A DNA stretch of 64,000 nt, taken from NCBI GenBank assembly GCA_964627035.1, contig CAZVKN010000002.1, forward strand, positions 62,001 to 126,000. Reading direction: 5' to 3'. The notes under the pieces were generated by a model that saw only the letters and a program-made list of their open reading frames with translations, ran no database searches and was not told the origin of the DNA. The translations under genes were made by a program, and so were the position numbers. Of the stretch, positions 8,018 to 15,373 are shown piece after piece (positions within the stretch are counted from its first letter, which is position 1; the number at the start of each line of letters is the position of its first letter). Source of the DNA: CAZVKN01 sp964627035 (lineage in GTDB: Bacteria > Electryoneota > AABM5-125-24 > Hatepunaeales > Hatepunaeaceae).

Positions 8018-8021
8018 TCAC

Positions 8022-8062
8022 AAAAACTTCGTGTTCTTCGCGCCCTTCGTGGTGATATCTCT
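8022..8062. repeat. Short repeat-like stretch between phage genes
   Basis: AAAAACTTCGTGTTCTTCGC followed by GCCCTTCGTGGTG resembles the L-type repeats elsewhere in the window (GCAAAG-rich, about 20-base periodic words). It occupies most of the 53-base gap between terminase and the connector-like gene. Confidence 0.45.
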
Positions 8063-8070
8063 CTTATTTC

Positions 8071-8916
8071 TTAGAACCATTCCCAGCTTTGATTCGCTTT
8101 TTTAGCACCGGAGTTCATCGCCGGGATCTTCATAAACGGTCTTAATGTGTGCCATGCGGCGGTCTGATATGTCAGAGCCAACTCGCGCCATGCGCGCGCA
8201 CGCCCTTCAGCAGACGTTCCGCCGTCAGAAACTGCCCGTGAAGCCAAAGCCCTGCACAGAACAGAGAGTGTCAGCTCAGTAGCCCCGGTGATCAAGCCTT
8301 GATCGCTCGATGAGTCGTTATAGTCATCCTTCAGACGCGCCAGAATTTTATCCTCTGCCTGAGTAATTGCCTGCGAAATCAAGTCATCCACACCGGACGC
8401 TGCTGAAAGCTGATAGTCAACCAATACTGTGGTGTCCGCTTCCAATGATCCGGCTACTTTGACAGTTAGTTCTCCCGTCGCATAGTCAATGGTGTAATCA
8501 ATATCTTTGGTCATCACCTCATATCGCTGATAGTACAGTTGCACTGCAGAGCCGTTTGATATTGCCCCACCATCAATTCGACGAATTTTGCCATCTGTCC
8601 AGTTGATCGCATAGTCAACACCTTCGAGATAGACAGTTTGTAATCCGTCATCCTCTGCCACTACTGCTTGGTTCGGCACGAGGTTGTCATAGGTTAGCTG
8701 CACCCAGGTCTCATCATTAAGTGTCACACCTGACTGTTCTGTCGGCTCAACCGACATTAGTCTCTTAACCGATTCGCTCGATGTAACTATACCACGATGC
8801 GGGAGCTGCGCATTACCGTCATTGTCAAATTGGATTCGAACATCATTAAACTCGGTCAAAACCTGATCCAGATCTATCAGATGTTTCCTGACGCTTGTTG
8901 TATCTGTCCACGACAT
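8071..8916 (-). CDS. Head-tail connector-like structural protein
   Basis: A 281-residue protein upstream of terminase. Residues 60-175 hold two similar beta-rich repeats (VYLEGVDYAINWTDGKIRRI and DIDYTIDYATGELTV), each a D-Y-x-I-x-x-x-x-G-x-[IL] hairpin as in baseplate and adaptor proteins. The C-terminal 100 residues are helical (LISQAITQAEDKILARLKD, ALASRAVSDGG, ALTYQTAAWHTLRPF), which matches the helical bundle of phage head-completion adaptors. I infer a connector role from this helical part and its place; no close family is recognised. It starts at ATG 8916, with 13 bases separating it from the gene before it. Confidence 0.55.
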   Translation of the reverse strand: MSWTDTTSVRKHLIDLDQVLTEFNDVRIQFDNDGNAQLPHRGIVTSSESVKRLMSVEPTEQSGVTLNDETWVQLTYDNLVPNQAVVAEDDGLQTVYLEGVDYAINWTDGKIRRIDGGAISNGSAVQLYYQRYEVMTKDIDYTIDYATGELTVKVAGSLEADTTVLVDYQLSAASGVDDLISQAITQAEDKILARLKDDYNDSSSDQGLITGATELTLSVLCRALASRAVSDGGTSAEGRARAWRELALTYQTAAWHTLRPFMKIPAMNSGAKKANQSWEWF

Positions 8917-8929
8917 TATCTACTCCTCC

Positions 8930-9295
8930 TTAAATCAGTTGTATATGTACGGTTGCATACAGACTCGAATTTTGAGATAGTCCTGCTGCGACAAGAGTTG
9001 AGTTAACTCCGTTTATCCGTACATAAACGTCGAAATTACCACCGTTCACTTGTGCATAGAGTGAGATTCTGTCTCCCTGTGCTGCAGCTATATTACCGCT
9101 GCCGGACAGAATTCCCGATCCGTCCCAGCAATCAATCCGGTATATTCTGGCATTCTGAGGTAACGGGAAACCGTCCCCTCCTTGTCCACCTGCTCCTTTG
9201 AGATAGGTGGATGATGTGGTAACTGCATCCGAGAAGCAAAGCAGCATCTTCTGTCGTTTTGACAGCAGGTAGCTGAGTGTTCGGTTTAGTGACAT
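8930..9295 (-). CDS. Small phage-module protein of unknown function
   Basis: A 121-residue protein starting at ATG 9295 with AAGGA a few bases upstream. The N-terminus is a short basic helix (MSLNRTLSYLLSKRQKM); residues 30-120 are Gly, Ser and Asn rich with beta-strand spacing (ISLYAQVNGGNFDVYVRING, SLYATVHIQLI), suggesting a small beta-barrel such as a head fibre or decoration protein. It is the first gene after the noncoding island in the minus direction and lies 13 bases ahead of the connector-like gene. An overlapping frame (9132-9365) looks less protein-like and was not kept. Confidence 0.6.
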   Translation of the reverse strand: MSLNRTLSYLLSKRQKMLLCFSDAVTTSSTYLKGAGGQGGDGFPLPQNARIYRIDCWDGSGILSGSGNIAAAQGDRISLYAQVNGGNFDVYVRINGVNSTLVAAGLSQNSSLYATVHIQLI

Positions 9296-9383
9296 GTTTG
9301 ATCCTTACGTATCTGTTGTTGCTAACTAATTTATAATAATTCAATTGCACTTTAAACTTCTTCATTTTATATTCATTGCATGC

Positions 9384-9463
9384 GGAGGGTAAGAAGCTGG
9401 GCTTCGCGTTGCTTGATACACAACTGGACTGAAAAGTTCGGGGTTCGATTCCCCTGCCCTCCG
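9384..9463 (+). tRNA. Noncanonical 8/4 class II tRNA-like gene, apparent anticodon GAU
   Basis: The acceptor is an 8-bp stem (GGAGGGTA 9384-9391 with TGCCCTCC 9455-9462, one G-U), then discriminator G9463. It adjoins a 4-bp T stem (GGGG 9440-9443, CCCC 9451-9454) with loop TTCGATT, making the 12-bp branch of known 8/4 tRNAs. The D arm is GAAGC/GCTTC with loop TGG. The anticodon stem is GTTG 9408-9411 with CAAC 9421-9424; the inner C-A is unpaired and the loop TTGATAC gives GAU after U33 with A37. A 5-bp variable arm (GGACT-GAAA-AGTTC, 9426-9439), acceptor GGAGGGT and G73 are serine-tRNA features. Alternative reading of the loop gives UGA (Ser), but position 37 would then be a pyrimidine. CCA is not encoded, as for tRNA-fMet here. 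It is opposite in strand to the phage genes. Confidence 0.65.
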
Positions 9464-9544
9464 CTTGTTCCGAAGAAAAGTCAAATAATTCCTTTTTTTA
9501 CTTGACAACGGTATTATTTATTATTACGTTATAATCGTATCAAG

Positions 9545-9648
9545 CAACACCAAGAGGCACCAGCCTTTTGGAATCGAGCTGTCCGTGAGGTTTCAAATGA
9601 TCACGGATTATCGTGCGGGACGGAATTTAACCGTCCCGCACTTTTTTT
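9545..9648 (+). ncRNA. Putative small structured RNA with terminator
   Basis: No protein frame fits here, but three hairpins follow each other on the plus strand. The first is 9 bp (9550-9558 with 9563-9571, loop ACCA). The second is CCGTGA 9583-9588 with TCACGG 9601-9606, extendable by two pairs. The third is an 11-bp perfect stem followed by seven T. Upstream are TTGACA (9502-9507) and TATAAT (9530-9535), but their spacing of 22 bases is too long for an ordinary promoter, so the start is uncertain. It lies between capsid and downstream phage genes, on the other strand. I do not recognise a known RNA family. Confidence 0.6.
9613..9648 (+). terminator. Strong Rho-independent terminator of the small RNA
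   Basis: GTGCGGGACGG (9613-9623) pairs perfectly with CCGTCCCGCAC (9631-9641) across a 7-base loop and is followed directly by TTTTTTT (9642-9648). On the minus strand the stem is not followed by T residues, so it acts for plus-strand transcription. Confidence 0.85.
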
Positions 9649-9703
9649 GCCGTTCAGGATCCCGATGCTTCTCTATGCATTCAATCCCGATCCTTCACAG
9701 CAT

Positions 9704-9768
9704 CTGTTCTTCAGGGGAAGCTCAGAGGCTTATTAAAATTTTTCCTCTATATGTCCCCTGAAGAACAG
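9704..9768. repeat. 15-bp perfect inverted repeat
   Basis: CTGTTCTTCAGGGGA (9704-9718) and TCCCCTGAAGAACAG (9754-9768) are exact reverse complements, with an inner AGAGG/CCTCT pair. No T tract follows on either strand, so it is not an ordinary terminator. It lies about 80 bases downstream of the capsid stop codon and could be an RNA-processing or stability element, or a repeat. Confidence 0.7.
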
Positions 9769-9774
9769 TTTCCT

Positions 9775-9838
9775 GCGTCAACCCACCCCGGTCAACACAA
9801 CTCTTTAACTGCGGTGTCAACACGCCGCGGTTGACACA
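9775..9838. repeat. Family I-like palindromic repeat
   Basis: GTCAACCCACCCCGGTCAAC and GGTGTCAACACGCCGCGGTTG are diverged arms of the GTCAGCC-CGG-GGCTGAC palindromes found at six other places in the window. Confidence 0.6.
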
Positions 9839-9845
9839 TTTATGC

Positions 9846-10892
9846 TTAGTAATCCGACAGCAACGCAGCGTCATCCACCATGATGGTGTAAACCGACTCC
9901 TTCGACACCACCGCCTGCTCCAGCTTCTGATTGATCACCTTGTCAACATCAATCATCAGCGGTTGCGTGACCGATTCACGCACCGCAAACCGACTGTCGA
10001 GCCCGATGACTTTGGTAGCGGTCGCATTCGGAGCAATCACCAGTCTTGCATTCACCGGCAGGAACGAATGGTAGTTACCAGTCTTGGTAAACAGCTCATT
10101 TTCCCGCCACGCCTGAGCATCCTGGAACTGTGACAGATTAATGATGGTCTCGACATCATTCTTGGTGGCGATGATGTGTGTCATCCGTGCCGGAACGTCA
10201 AAAGACATTGCCAGATGCACCAGATCACTATACGCAAACGTCCCGGCGTTGCCGTCGAATACATCGCTCGCTCCATCCGACGTGCCGTCACCGTCGAGCA
10301 GGATGTTATACATCTCGTCAATCTCGTCATAAGCCATCTGTGCACCGATCCACCACAGGAACACCCGAAATTCGGTCAGCTTCTGATTGCGGACGATCCG
10401 ATATGAGAAGTCAAACTCACGACCTCGGTCAATGATGTTCGCCTCCTTGTCCCGATACAGCAACTCAACACGCGGATATGCCGATCCTGCGCTCTTCTTC
10501 GCCAGTGACTCTTTTGCCTTGGTCGTCTTGACATAGATCGGACGAACGGTCGGACCGCTTTCCAGCGAAACGGATGCTACCAGATCTGTCGGATTCTGCA
10601 CCATTTTGTAACCACGCTGGATTTCGCGCAGCACGTACTCCGGCAGCAGTATCAATCCACCACCGACGAAAAACTGCTCCATGCTGATGGACTTTGATCC
10701 TTCCGCGAGAATCCCGTTCAGCATGAGCTGTCTTTCAAACGCATCGAGTCTGCTGTCCGATTCGCTTGGATCAATCTGCTCCAGCAATTCACTGAACGTC
10801 AGATTCTGCTCCTGTGCTTCAGCATACAGTGACAGATTCCCTGCTCGGGAATGCTGCACAATCAGCTCGCCCAGTTTATTTGCTTCACTCAT
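9846..10892 (-). CDS. Major capsid protein
   Basis: A 348-residue protein of the size and composition of HK97-fold capsid subunits. An N-terminal helical part (residues 1-60, rich in E, L and Q) may act as a scaffold-like delta domain. The rest holds strands and a spine helix: YRDKEANIIDRGREFDFSYR, FRVFLWWIGAQMAYDEIDEM, TNDVE-like peptidyl contacts around residue 245, and the C-terminal PNATATKVIGLDSRFAVRES, typical of the P-domain and the last beta strands. I took the second ATG (10892) because GGA lies seven bases ahead of it; an ATG six bases earlier is possible. It follows the decoration gene and precedes the noncoding island. Confidence 0.82.
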   Translation of the reverse strand: MSEANKLGELIVQHSRAGNLSLYAEAQEQNLTFSELLEQIDPSESDSRLDAFERQLMLNGILAEGSKSISMEQFFVGGGLILLPEYVLREIQRGYKMVQNPTDLVASVSLESGPTVRPIYVKTTKAKESLAKKSAGSAYPRVELLYRDKEANIIDRGREFDFSYRIVRNQKLTEFRVFLWWIGAQMAYDEIDEMYNILLDGDGTSDGASDVFDGNAGTFAYSDLVHLAMSFDVPARMTHIIATKNDVETIINLSQFQDAQAWRENELFTKTGNYHSFLPVNARLVIAPNATATKVIGLDSRFAVRESVTQPLMIDVDKVINQKLEQAVVSKESVYTIMVDDAALLSDY

Positions 10893-10921
10893 AATCATTC
10901 CTTATTGTTTAGTTGTTTACT

Positions 10922-11042
10922 TGTCCTCGCGCAAAGTCACCTTCTTTGGGAGGACGGACATTCCTGTCCGTCCCGCAGCGACAGGAATGTCGCTGCTCCT
11001 CAACTATAAATACTTTGCGCCTTAGCGTTCTTTGCGTGAGTT
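10922..11042. repeat. Repeat block (L ends around two F hairpins) between capsid and decoration genes
   Basis: The outer parts (CGCGCAAAGTCACC at 10927-10940 and TTGCGCC-TAGCG-TTTGCGTGAG at 11010-11038) are L-type sequences. Inside are two F-type hairpins, GGACGGACATTCCTGTCCGTCC and GCGACAGGAATGTCGC split over 10951-10999. Host repeats therefore interrupt two genes that normally stay adjacent. Confidence 0.75.
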
Positions 11043-11046
11043 CATC

Positions 11047-11487
11047 TTATCCCAGCCACACGTCACATGTAGTGTCAGTCGTGTTGACCGCAATTACCTG
11101 CCCGCGCATCAGATGGCCACCTGCTGCGATATCAACGTCTGCAGCAGCCTGCCTCACTTTACCTGCACCGTCAACCTCGACCATCTGATTGATGACCGGA
11201 GTGGTTGCGGCATATTTGAACCTCGCTACACCGCGAGCCTGAACCGCACACAGCGACGGAACCGTTGTCCCGTCCTGTAGCTGCTGTGACACCCATACAA
11301 CCTTGCCGAACAGCTTGTCACCTGCGGCTCCCATCCCGATTTCGTTATCATCGGAGATAACACATGCCGAAAGGTTATTGTCCAGATCATCCTGGATGAA
11401 GTCTCTGTCTGCAGTTGTGTCAACACTGAATGTCAGGAACGGTGTCCCGCCGATTCCACTGTTGTCAATTTGAAACGGACTACTCAT
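11047..11487 (-). CDS. Capsid decoration-like protein (DUF2190-type)
   Basis: A 146-residue beta-rich protein just upstream of the capsid gene. The sequence has the Gly, Asp and Val pattern of the small trimeric decoration proteins that stabilise HK97-type heads: NEIGMGAAGDKLFGKVVWVS, DGTTVPSLCAVQARGVARF, NQMVEVDGAGKVRQAAAD and a final GHLMRGQVIAVNTTDTTCDV strand. Such proteins are commonly coded beside the capsid gene, and the position agrees. The start ATG 11487 is unambiguous. Family assignment is by pattern and context only. Confidence 0.65.
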   Translation of the reverse strand: MSSPFQIDNSGIGGTPFLTFSVDTTADRDFIQDDLDNNLSACVISDDNEIGMGAAGDKLFGKVVWVSQQLQDGTTVPSLCAVQARGVARFKYAATTPVINQMVEVDGAGKVRQAAADVDIAAGGHLMRGQVIAVNTTDTTCDVWLG

Positions 11488-11511
11488 CTATTCTTCCTCC
11501 TTACTGTTTGG

Positions 11512-11763
11512 TCACCGTCCGCAGCGGAAGGTGTCTGCACCTTCATCCGGAACGGTCAATTTGTCTGCTTCGAGTTTACCGCCCCATGACGGACGATTAA
11601 GTGATTTTGATACCCCCATTAATCGGCTGTTGTCAATCAGATTATCGCCGACCTTACGAACGGTAACGTCCTTATCAGGTTCTTCCTTTGTGCTGCTCTC
11701 CATCAATTGATCTACATCAATCTCCAATGGATTGCAGTCGAACATTAGATTATGTTTAACCAT
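11512..11763 (-). CDS. Small protein at the head of the phage operon
   Basis: An 83-residue hydrophilic, acidic protein beginning at ATG 11763 with GGAG eight bases upstream and a good promoter just before it. It has no signal peptide, membrane segment or motif I recognise (NLMFDCNPLEIDVDQLMES, then DKDVTVRKVGDNLID). It is first in the minus-strand module, followed after 24 bases by the decoration protein. A terminase small subunit or scaffold could be expected here, but the sequence is short and shows no helix-turn-helix, so I leave the function open. Confidence 0.6.
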   Translation of the reverse strand: MVKHNLMFDCNPLEIDVDQLMESSTKEEPDKDVTVRKVGDNLIDNSRLMGVSKSLNRPSWGGKLEADKLTVPDEGADTFRCGR

Positions 11764-11792
11764 ATTTTCTCCAATTGCACTGTTTGATTGTC

Positions 11793-11821
11793 AATGTACG
11801 GAATTAATTAATTAAAGTCAA
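11793..11821 (-). promoter_or_regulatory. Promoter of the phage head module
   Basis: On the minus strand TTGACT (11821-11816) and TACATT (11798-11793) are 17 bases apart in an AT-rich stretch. Transcription would start near 11786 and give a leader of about 22 bases. The whole head and lysis cluster could be read from here, although many repeat hairpins lie downstream. Confidence 0.5.
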
Positions 11822-11934
11822 GCATATTGCCGTATAATTGCAAAGATAATGCAAATAATTTGTGATTATCAAACAGCATCCAATTGTAATCATGGTAAAG
11901 GCAATATTATTATATATTATCCCCATACTTGGGA

Positions 11935-12000
11935 CAGTTTAGAGTTCACGCTTCAGCGTGTTTGCTTCGGGCACAGCCTGAAACCTGAACTCTGAACACA
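11935..12000. repeat. Family K repeat
   Basis: GAGTTCACGCTTCAGCGTG, GCACAGCCTGAAACC and TGAACTCTGAAC form an imperfect palindrome also seen at 55722-55780. The remaining parts of the 11764-12231 gap hold the phage promoter, AT-rich sequence and the promoter at 12122; I see no gene there. Confidence 0.65.
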
Positions 12001-12121
12001 TCGTCTCAGAAAATGACGGACGAAGACATCAACATGGACTTAATCCTAAAATGACACAACCGGACACGATAAAAGAGGATTGAACAATCTTAGAGGAGGT
12101 GGGCTCAATACGGATTGAAAC

Positions 12122-12150
12122 TTGACAACCAACCCGCTAATGTATAAATA
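12122..12150 (+). promoter_or_regulatory. Promoter of the M1 peptidase gene
   Basis: TTGACA lies at 12122-12127. TATAAATA at 12143-12150 offers a -10 box, with a spacer of 15 bases to TATAAA or 17 to TAAATA. The leader would be about 75 bases. Confidence 0.45.
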
Positions 12151-12231
12151 GTATGATTGCCGCACGCTTCAGACTGATCAACCTCATCGAGGCAATGCTA
12201 TTCAAATTGAAAATCTAACCGGGAGTCACCC

Positions 12232-14457
12232 ATGCGACTCAAAACCGCTCTTGTTCTTTTACTGTTATTTGGAACTACTCTGCTCTATGCCAAGCCGAAA
12301 TCAATCATCCGTTGGCCCGCAGAACACATTGACCTGAATCTCACCTTCGATGTCGAAAACAACCGCGTTGAAGGAATTGCCAAAATTACCGTTCCGCTAA
12401 AAGGAGCTAAACATGCGGGATTCATGCTGCACAAAAAGTTCAAAGTCAAATGGGCTAAGTTCGCCGGAGAACGTGTTCAATTGGAGCGCGACAACCTGTA
12501 CGACGGTCCCGAAGTTTCGCCTCTGTACGGCGCTTACGGCAAATGGGAAAACCGCAACCTTAACCTGTGGTCAGTCAAGATTCCGAAGTTCGCTCAGAAA
12601 GCAGCAAAGAACGCAGGCGAATTTGTCATAACCGCAAAATTCTCAGGCAAGCTGTACGCACCACCCGATAGCAGACAGTTTTCACGCGAGAAGATCGCCG
12701 CTGAAGTGATGGGGACTATCGGACCTGAGGGCATCTATCTATCACCCTCAGCATTCTGGTATCCACAAGTTCCGGATTCACCATGTCCAACCAAAGTCAC
12801 CGCAACGCTGCCGAAAGGATGGAGCTTTGTCACAACCGGAGTCAGTCACGAGCAGAAAAACAGCGACACCTCAACGGAGATGACTTACACATCTAAGTCT
12901 CCGGTTGAAGGGATATATATCGCGGCAGGACCGTATGTCGTCGGGGGTGAGAAATTCAAAGGAGTTGAATTGGTGACCTGCTTCCTCCCTGAGCAGCAGG
13001 ATCTATCGGAAGGCTATCTCGATGCATGTAAAAATTACGTTTCCATGTACGACAAAATCCTCGGATCGTATCCGTTCGAGGCATTCGTCGTGGTTGACAA
13101 CTTCCTTCCATCCGGTTATGGTATGCCCGGCTGGACGTTGCTCGGCAGTGAGGTCATCCGGTTACCGTTCATCAAGAGCATCTCGCTTGGACATGAATAC
13201 GTACATAATTGGTTTGGCAATTCTATGTACGTTGACTACCGCGAAGGCAACTGGTGCGAGGGTCTGACGGTTTACCTCTCAGATTACAAATACAAAGCTG
13301 ACAAAGACAGCGCTTCCGCCGCAGAATATCGGCGCGGTGCGTTGATGGATTACGCATCATACGTGTCACCCGAGAACGATTATCCTGTAAGTGAATTCAT
13401 CTCCCGCAGTAATTCCGCTGACCGTGCAATTGGCTACGGCAAAGTCATGATGATCTTTCACATGCTCCGCTGGATGTGCGAGCTGCAGAGCCCCGATCTG
13501 TTTATGAACATCATAAAGGACACCTACAGCGAGTATAAATGGCAGCCTGTGTCATGGACTGAGTGGCGCAAGTCGTTTGAAAAGGACATGCGCAACAAAC
13601 TTGACTGGTACCAAAAGCAGTGGATCGAACAGCCAGGAGCACCTAAGCTCTCTATTGACAATGTTGAAGTAGCGGACGATCCAAACTATTACTATTGGAC
13701 TGCGGTAATGGACGTCTCATCCGTTTCACCGGAGGGGCAGCGTCCGTATCAGTTCTGGCTGCCGGTAGTTGCTAAGATGAAGGACGGAGGTAAAGTTGAG
13801 ACCGCAACGTTCATTGAGCGTGGTCAGCAGCAGGTTCGCATTGACGGTCCGGGTGAGCTGGCAACTATTCACCTTGATCCGTCGTTTAACGTCTTTCGGC
13901 ATATATATCAGGATGAGATGCCTTTGACCCTCTCCAAGTTTATGGGTGACAAGAAAGGTCTGCTGGTGATTCCGTCAGGAGGCAGGACAGAAGCGTGGCG
14001 AAAAGTAGCAGAAGGACTGAAATCGGAAGATCAGGAAGTCATCACCGATGACCAATGGAGCTCCAAACACAAAAAGCGATCCGCCTGGCTGTTCGGAGGT
14101 CCTACTGAGAACCGTGTGTGGATCGAGCTGCTTACTCAAGCGGGCAATTTCGCATATCGGACTAAGATCACTGAACTGCTTGGTGACAACGGCATCGAAG
14201 GAATCGGGATAGATACGCTGAAATTCAAAGGCAAAGCTCTGACAGCAACATTGGTTACGGAACATCCGAAGGAGAGCAGCGAGTGCATGATATTCACCCT
14301 TTCCCTGCCGGATGCTGATGTAATCGGAGGCACCCGAAAGCTTCCCCACTACGGAAAGTACAGTATGATGATCTTCGACGGTGACAAAAACATCCACAAG
14401 GAAATCAGCCAGGTCAGTGCAGCCAACCCGATGATGTGGGTAGCACCGAAGAAGTAA
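12232..14457 (+). CDS. Exported M1-family metallopeptidase
   Basis: A 741-residue zinc peptidase with a signal peptide (MRLKTALVLLLLFGTTLLYA). The N-terminal 200 residues are the beta-rich M1 domain. The catalytic domain has HEYVH in LGHEYVHNWFGNSMYV (about residue 323) and the third ligand Glu in EGNWCEGLTVYLSDY, 18 residues later. The aminopeptidase exopeptidase motif G-A-M-E-N is not present; its place reads YGMPGWTLLG, as in M1-like proteins of uncertain specificity. The last 250 residues form a separate region without a recognised domain. It is probably periplasmic or surface-exposed and may degrade peptides for uptake; an OPT-type peptide transporter is coded 0.9 kb downstream. Confidence 0.87.
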   Translation: MRLKTALVLLLLFGTTLLYAKPKSIIRWPAEHIDLNLTFDVENNRVEGIAKITVPLKGAKHAGFMLHKKFKVKWAKFAGERVQLERDNLYDGPEVSPLYGAYGKWENRNLNLWSVKIPKFAQKAAKNAGEFVITAKFSGKLYAPPDSRQFSREKIAAEVMGTIGPEGIYLSPSAFWYPQVPDSPCPTKVTATLPKGWSFVTTGVSHEQKNSDTSTEMTYTSKSPVEGIYIAAGPYVVGGEKFKGVELVTCFLPEQQDLSEGYLDACKNYVSMYDKILGSYPFEAFVVVDNFLPSGYGMPGWTLLGSEVIRLPFIKSISLGHEYVHNWFGNSMYVDYREGNWCEGLTVYLSDYKYKADKDSASAAEYRRGALMDYASYVSPENDYPVSEFISRSNSADRAIGYGKVMMIFHMLRWMCELQSPDLFMNIIKDTYSEYKWQPVSWTEWRKSFEKDMRNKLDWYQKQWIEQPGAPKLSIDNVEVADDPNYYYWTAVMDVSSVSPEGQRPYQFWLPVVAKMKDGGKVETATFIERGQQQVRIDGPGELATIHLDPSFNVFRHIYQDEMPLTLSKFMGDKKGLLVIPSGGRTEAWRKVAEGLKSEDQEVITDDQWSSKHKKRSAWLFGGPTENRVWIELLTQAGNFAYRTKITELLGDNGIEGIGIDTLKFKGKALTATLVTEHPKESSECMIFTLSLPDADVIGGTRKLPHYGKYSMMIFDGDKNIHKEISQVSAANPMMWVAPKK

Positions 14458-14464
14458 GTATATT

Positions 14465-14590
14465 GTTGTCATTGTGAGGAACGGAGTGACGAAGCAATCT
14501 CAATGTTTAATGTAGAGATTGCCACACCCCAGAGCGGGTTCGCAATGACTTTTGTGTAGCCCGGCTTCTCCGAAGTCGCGAACCCAATAC
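14465..14590. repeat. Repeat block (families C and G)
   Basis: 14467-14554 is a C unit (GTCATTGTGAGG, GAAGCAATCTC, GAGATTGCCAC, CGCAATGAC). 14557-14583 is a G unit, TAGCCCGGCTTC-TCC-GAAG. Confidence 0.75.
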
Positions 14591-14608
14591 TTATTTTAGA
14601 GACATATC

Positions 14609-15250
14609 ATGAAAACAATTCTATTTCCCATTAGTGCATTACTACTGTTCGCAGTTCCTCTATCAGCCGAGCAAAAGACGCTGTTCGATTCAAATTCCGA
14701 CCTCGGAGGTTTCGGCGGACCGACAATAAAAATCACCTCAATTATGGACGAGAGTTCTGTTCTAATGGGGGGACGAGGTGGAGGAGTGATCAATTCCTCT
14801 TTCACTGTTGGAGGTGGTGGTTACGGTCTGGCAAATAATATCAATCTCGGCACATTCCCTGATTATGAGTACGATCTGTCACTGCACATGGGATACGGTG
14901 GTCTTGAGCTCGGCTACATATTTAATTCCGATGAAGTGATACATTTTACCATTTACTGTCTTGCCGGTGGTGGTGGAGTCACAATTGGCCACGATCCCGG
15001 TAAAGATACTTATGGCAGCGATAAATATTGGTATGATGTTTTAAGTGATGGATTTTTAGTGCTCGAACCAACCGCAAGCATAGAGCTTAACTTGACACAA
15101 TTCTTCCGCATAGAGATCGGTGCGAGCTATAGATACATAGACGGCTTGGAAAATAAATTTGTAACTGACGATGACATAGACGGTCTGTCAGGAGTAGTCT
15201 CCTTCAAATTCGGTAAGTTTGAAGGGCTGCTGGACGGCATATTTGATTAG
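14609..15250 (+). CDS. Exported glycine-rich beta-barrel-like protein
   Basis: A 213-residue protein with a signal peptide (MKTILFPISALLLFAVPLSA). The mature part alternates Gly-rich turns with short strands (GGFGGPTIKITSIMDE, GGRGGGVINSSFTVGGGGYG, GYGGLELGYIF, FFRIEIGASYRYIDGL) and ends in a strand with phenylalanines, FKFGKFEGLLDGIFD. This is the pattern of an eight-stranded outer-membrane barrel. No named family is recognised. It stands between repeat blocks, apparently as a single gene. Confidence 0.7.
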   Translation: MKTILFPISALLLFAVPLSAEQKTLFDSNSDLGGFGGPTIKITSIMDESSVLMGGRGGGVINSSFTVGGGGYGLANNINLGTFPDYEYDLSLHMGYGGLELGYIFNSDEVIHFTIYCLAGGGGVTIGHDPGKDTYGSDKYWYDVLSDGFLVLEPTASIELNLTQFFRIEIGASYRYIDGLENKFVTDDDIDGLSGVVSFKFGKFEGLLDGIFD

Positions 15251-15267
15251 CAATTTTCTGATGTAAT

Positions 15268-15352
15268 CCCGATGTAGCCCGGCTTCACCGAAGCTCGGAG
15301 AGCTTAATATCTTAGAACGGTAGGGGCTTGATTTATCAAGCCCGATCAATTT
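15268..15352. repeat. Repeat block (families G and H)
   Basis: 15273-15300 is a G unit (TAGCCCGGCTTCACCGAAGC). 15317-15348 is an H unit, TAGGGGCTTGATTTATCAAG then CCC, a perfect hairpin around AATTTAT-like loop sequence. Confidence 0.75.
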
Positions 15353-15373
15353 ACCCCAAACCACGGAGCAACA

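Noticed and set aside
9132..9365. A 77-codon frame on the minus strand overlapping the small phage protein
   Set aside because: It overlaps the better gene at 8930-9295 for most of its length, its product has no regular pattern, and its upstream part is AT-rich noncoding sequence.
9384..9463. Reading the tRNA-like gene as a selenocysteine tRNA
   Set aside because: The anticodon is not UCA, the T stem has 4 bp rather than 5, and the D arm is too short; the 8/4 serine-like type fits better.
9440..9470. The T-arm and acceptor 3' part as a phage attachment site
   Set aside because: The 5' half also folds with it and no second copy is seen near the other end of the cluster, so a whole tRNA-like gene is the simpler reading.
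9502..9535. TTGACA and TATAAT ahead of the small RNA as a normal promoter
   Set aside because: The spacer is 22 bases, compared with 17 in the clear tRNA-fMet promoter, so I did not list it as a promoter.
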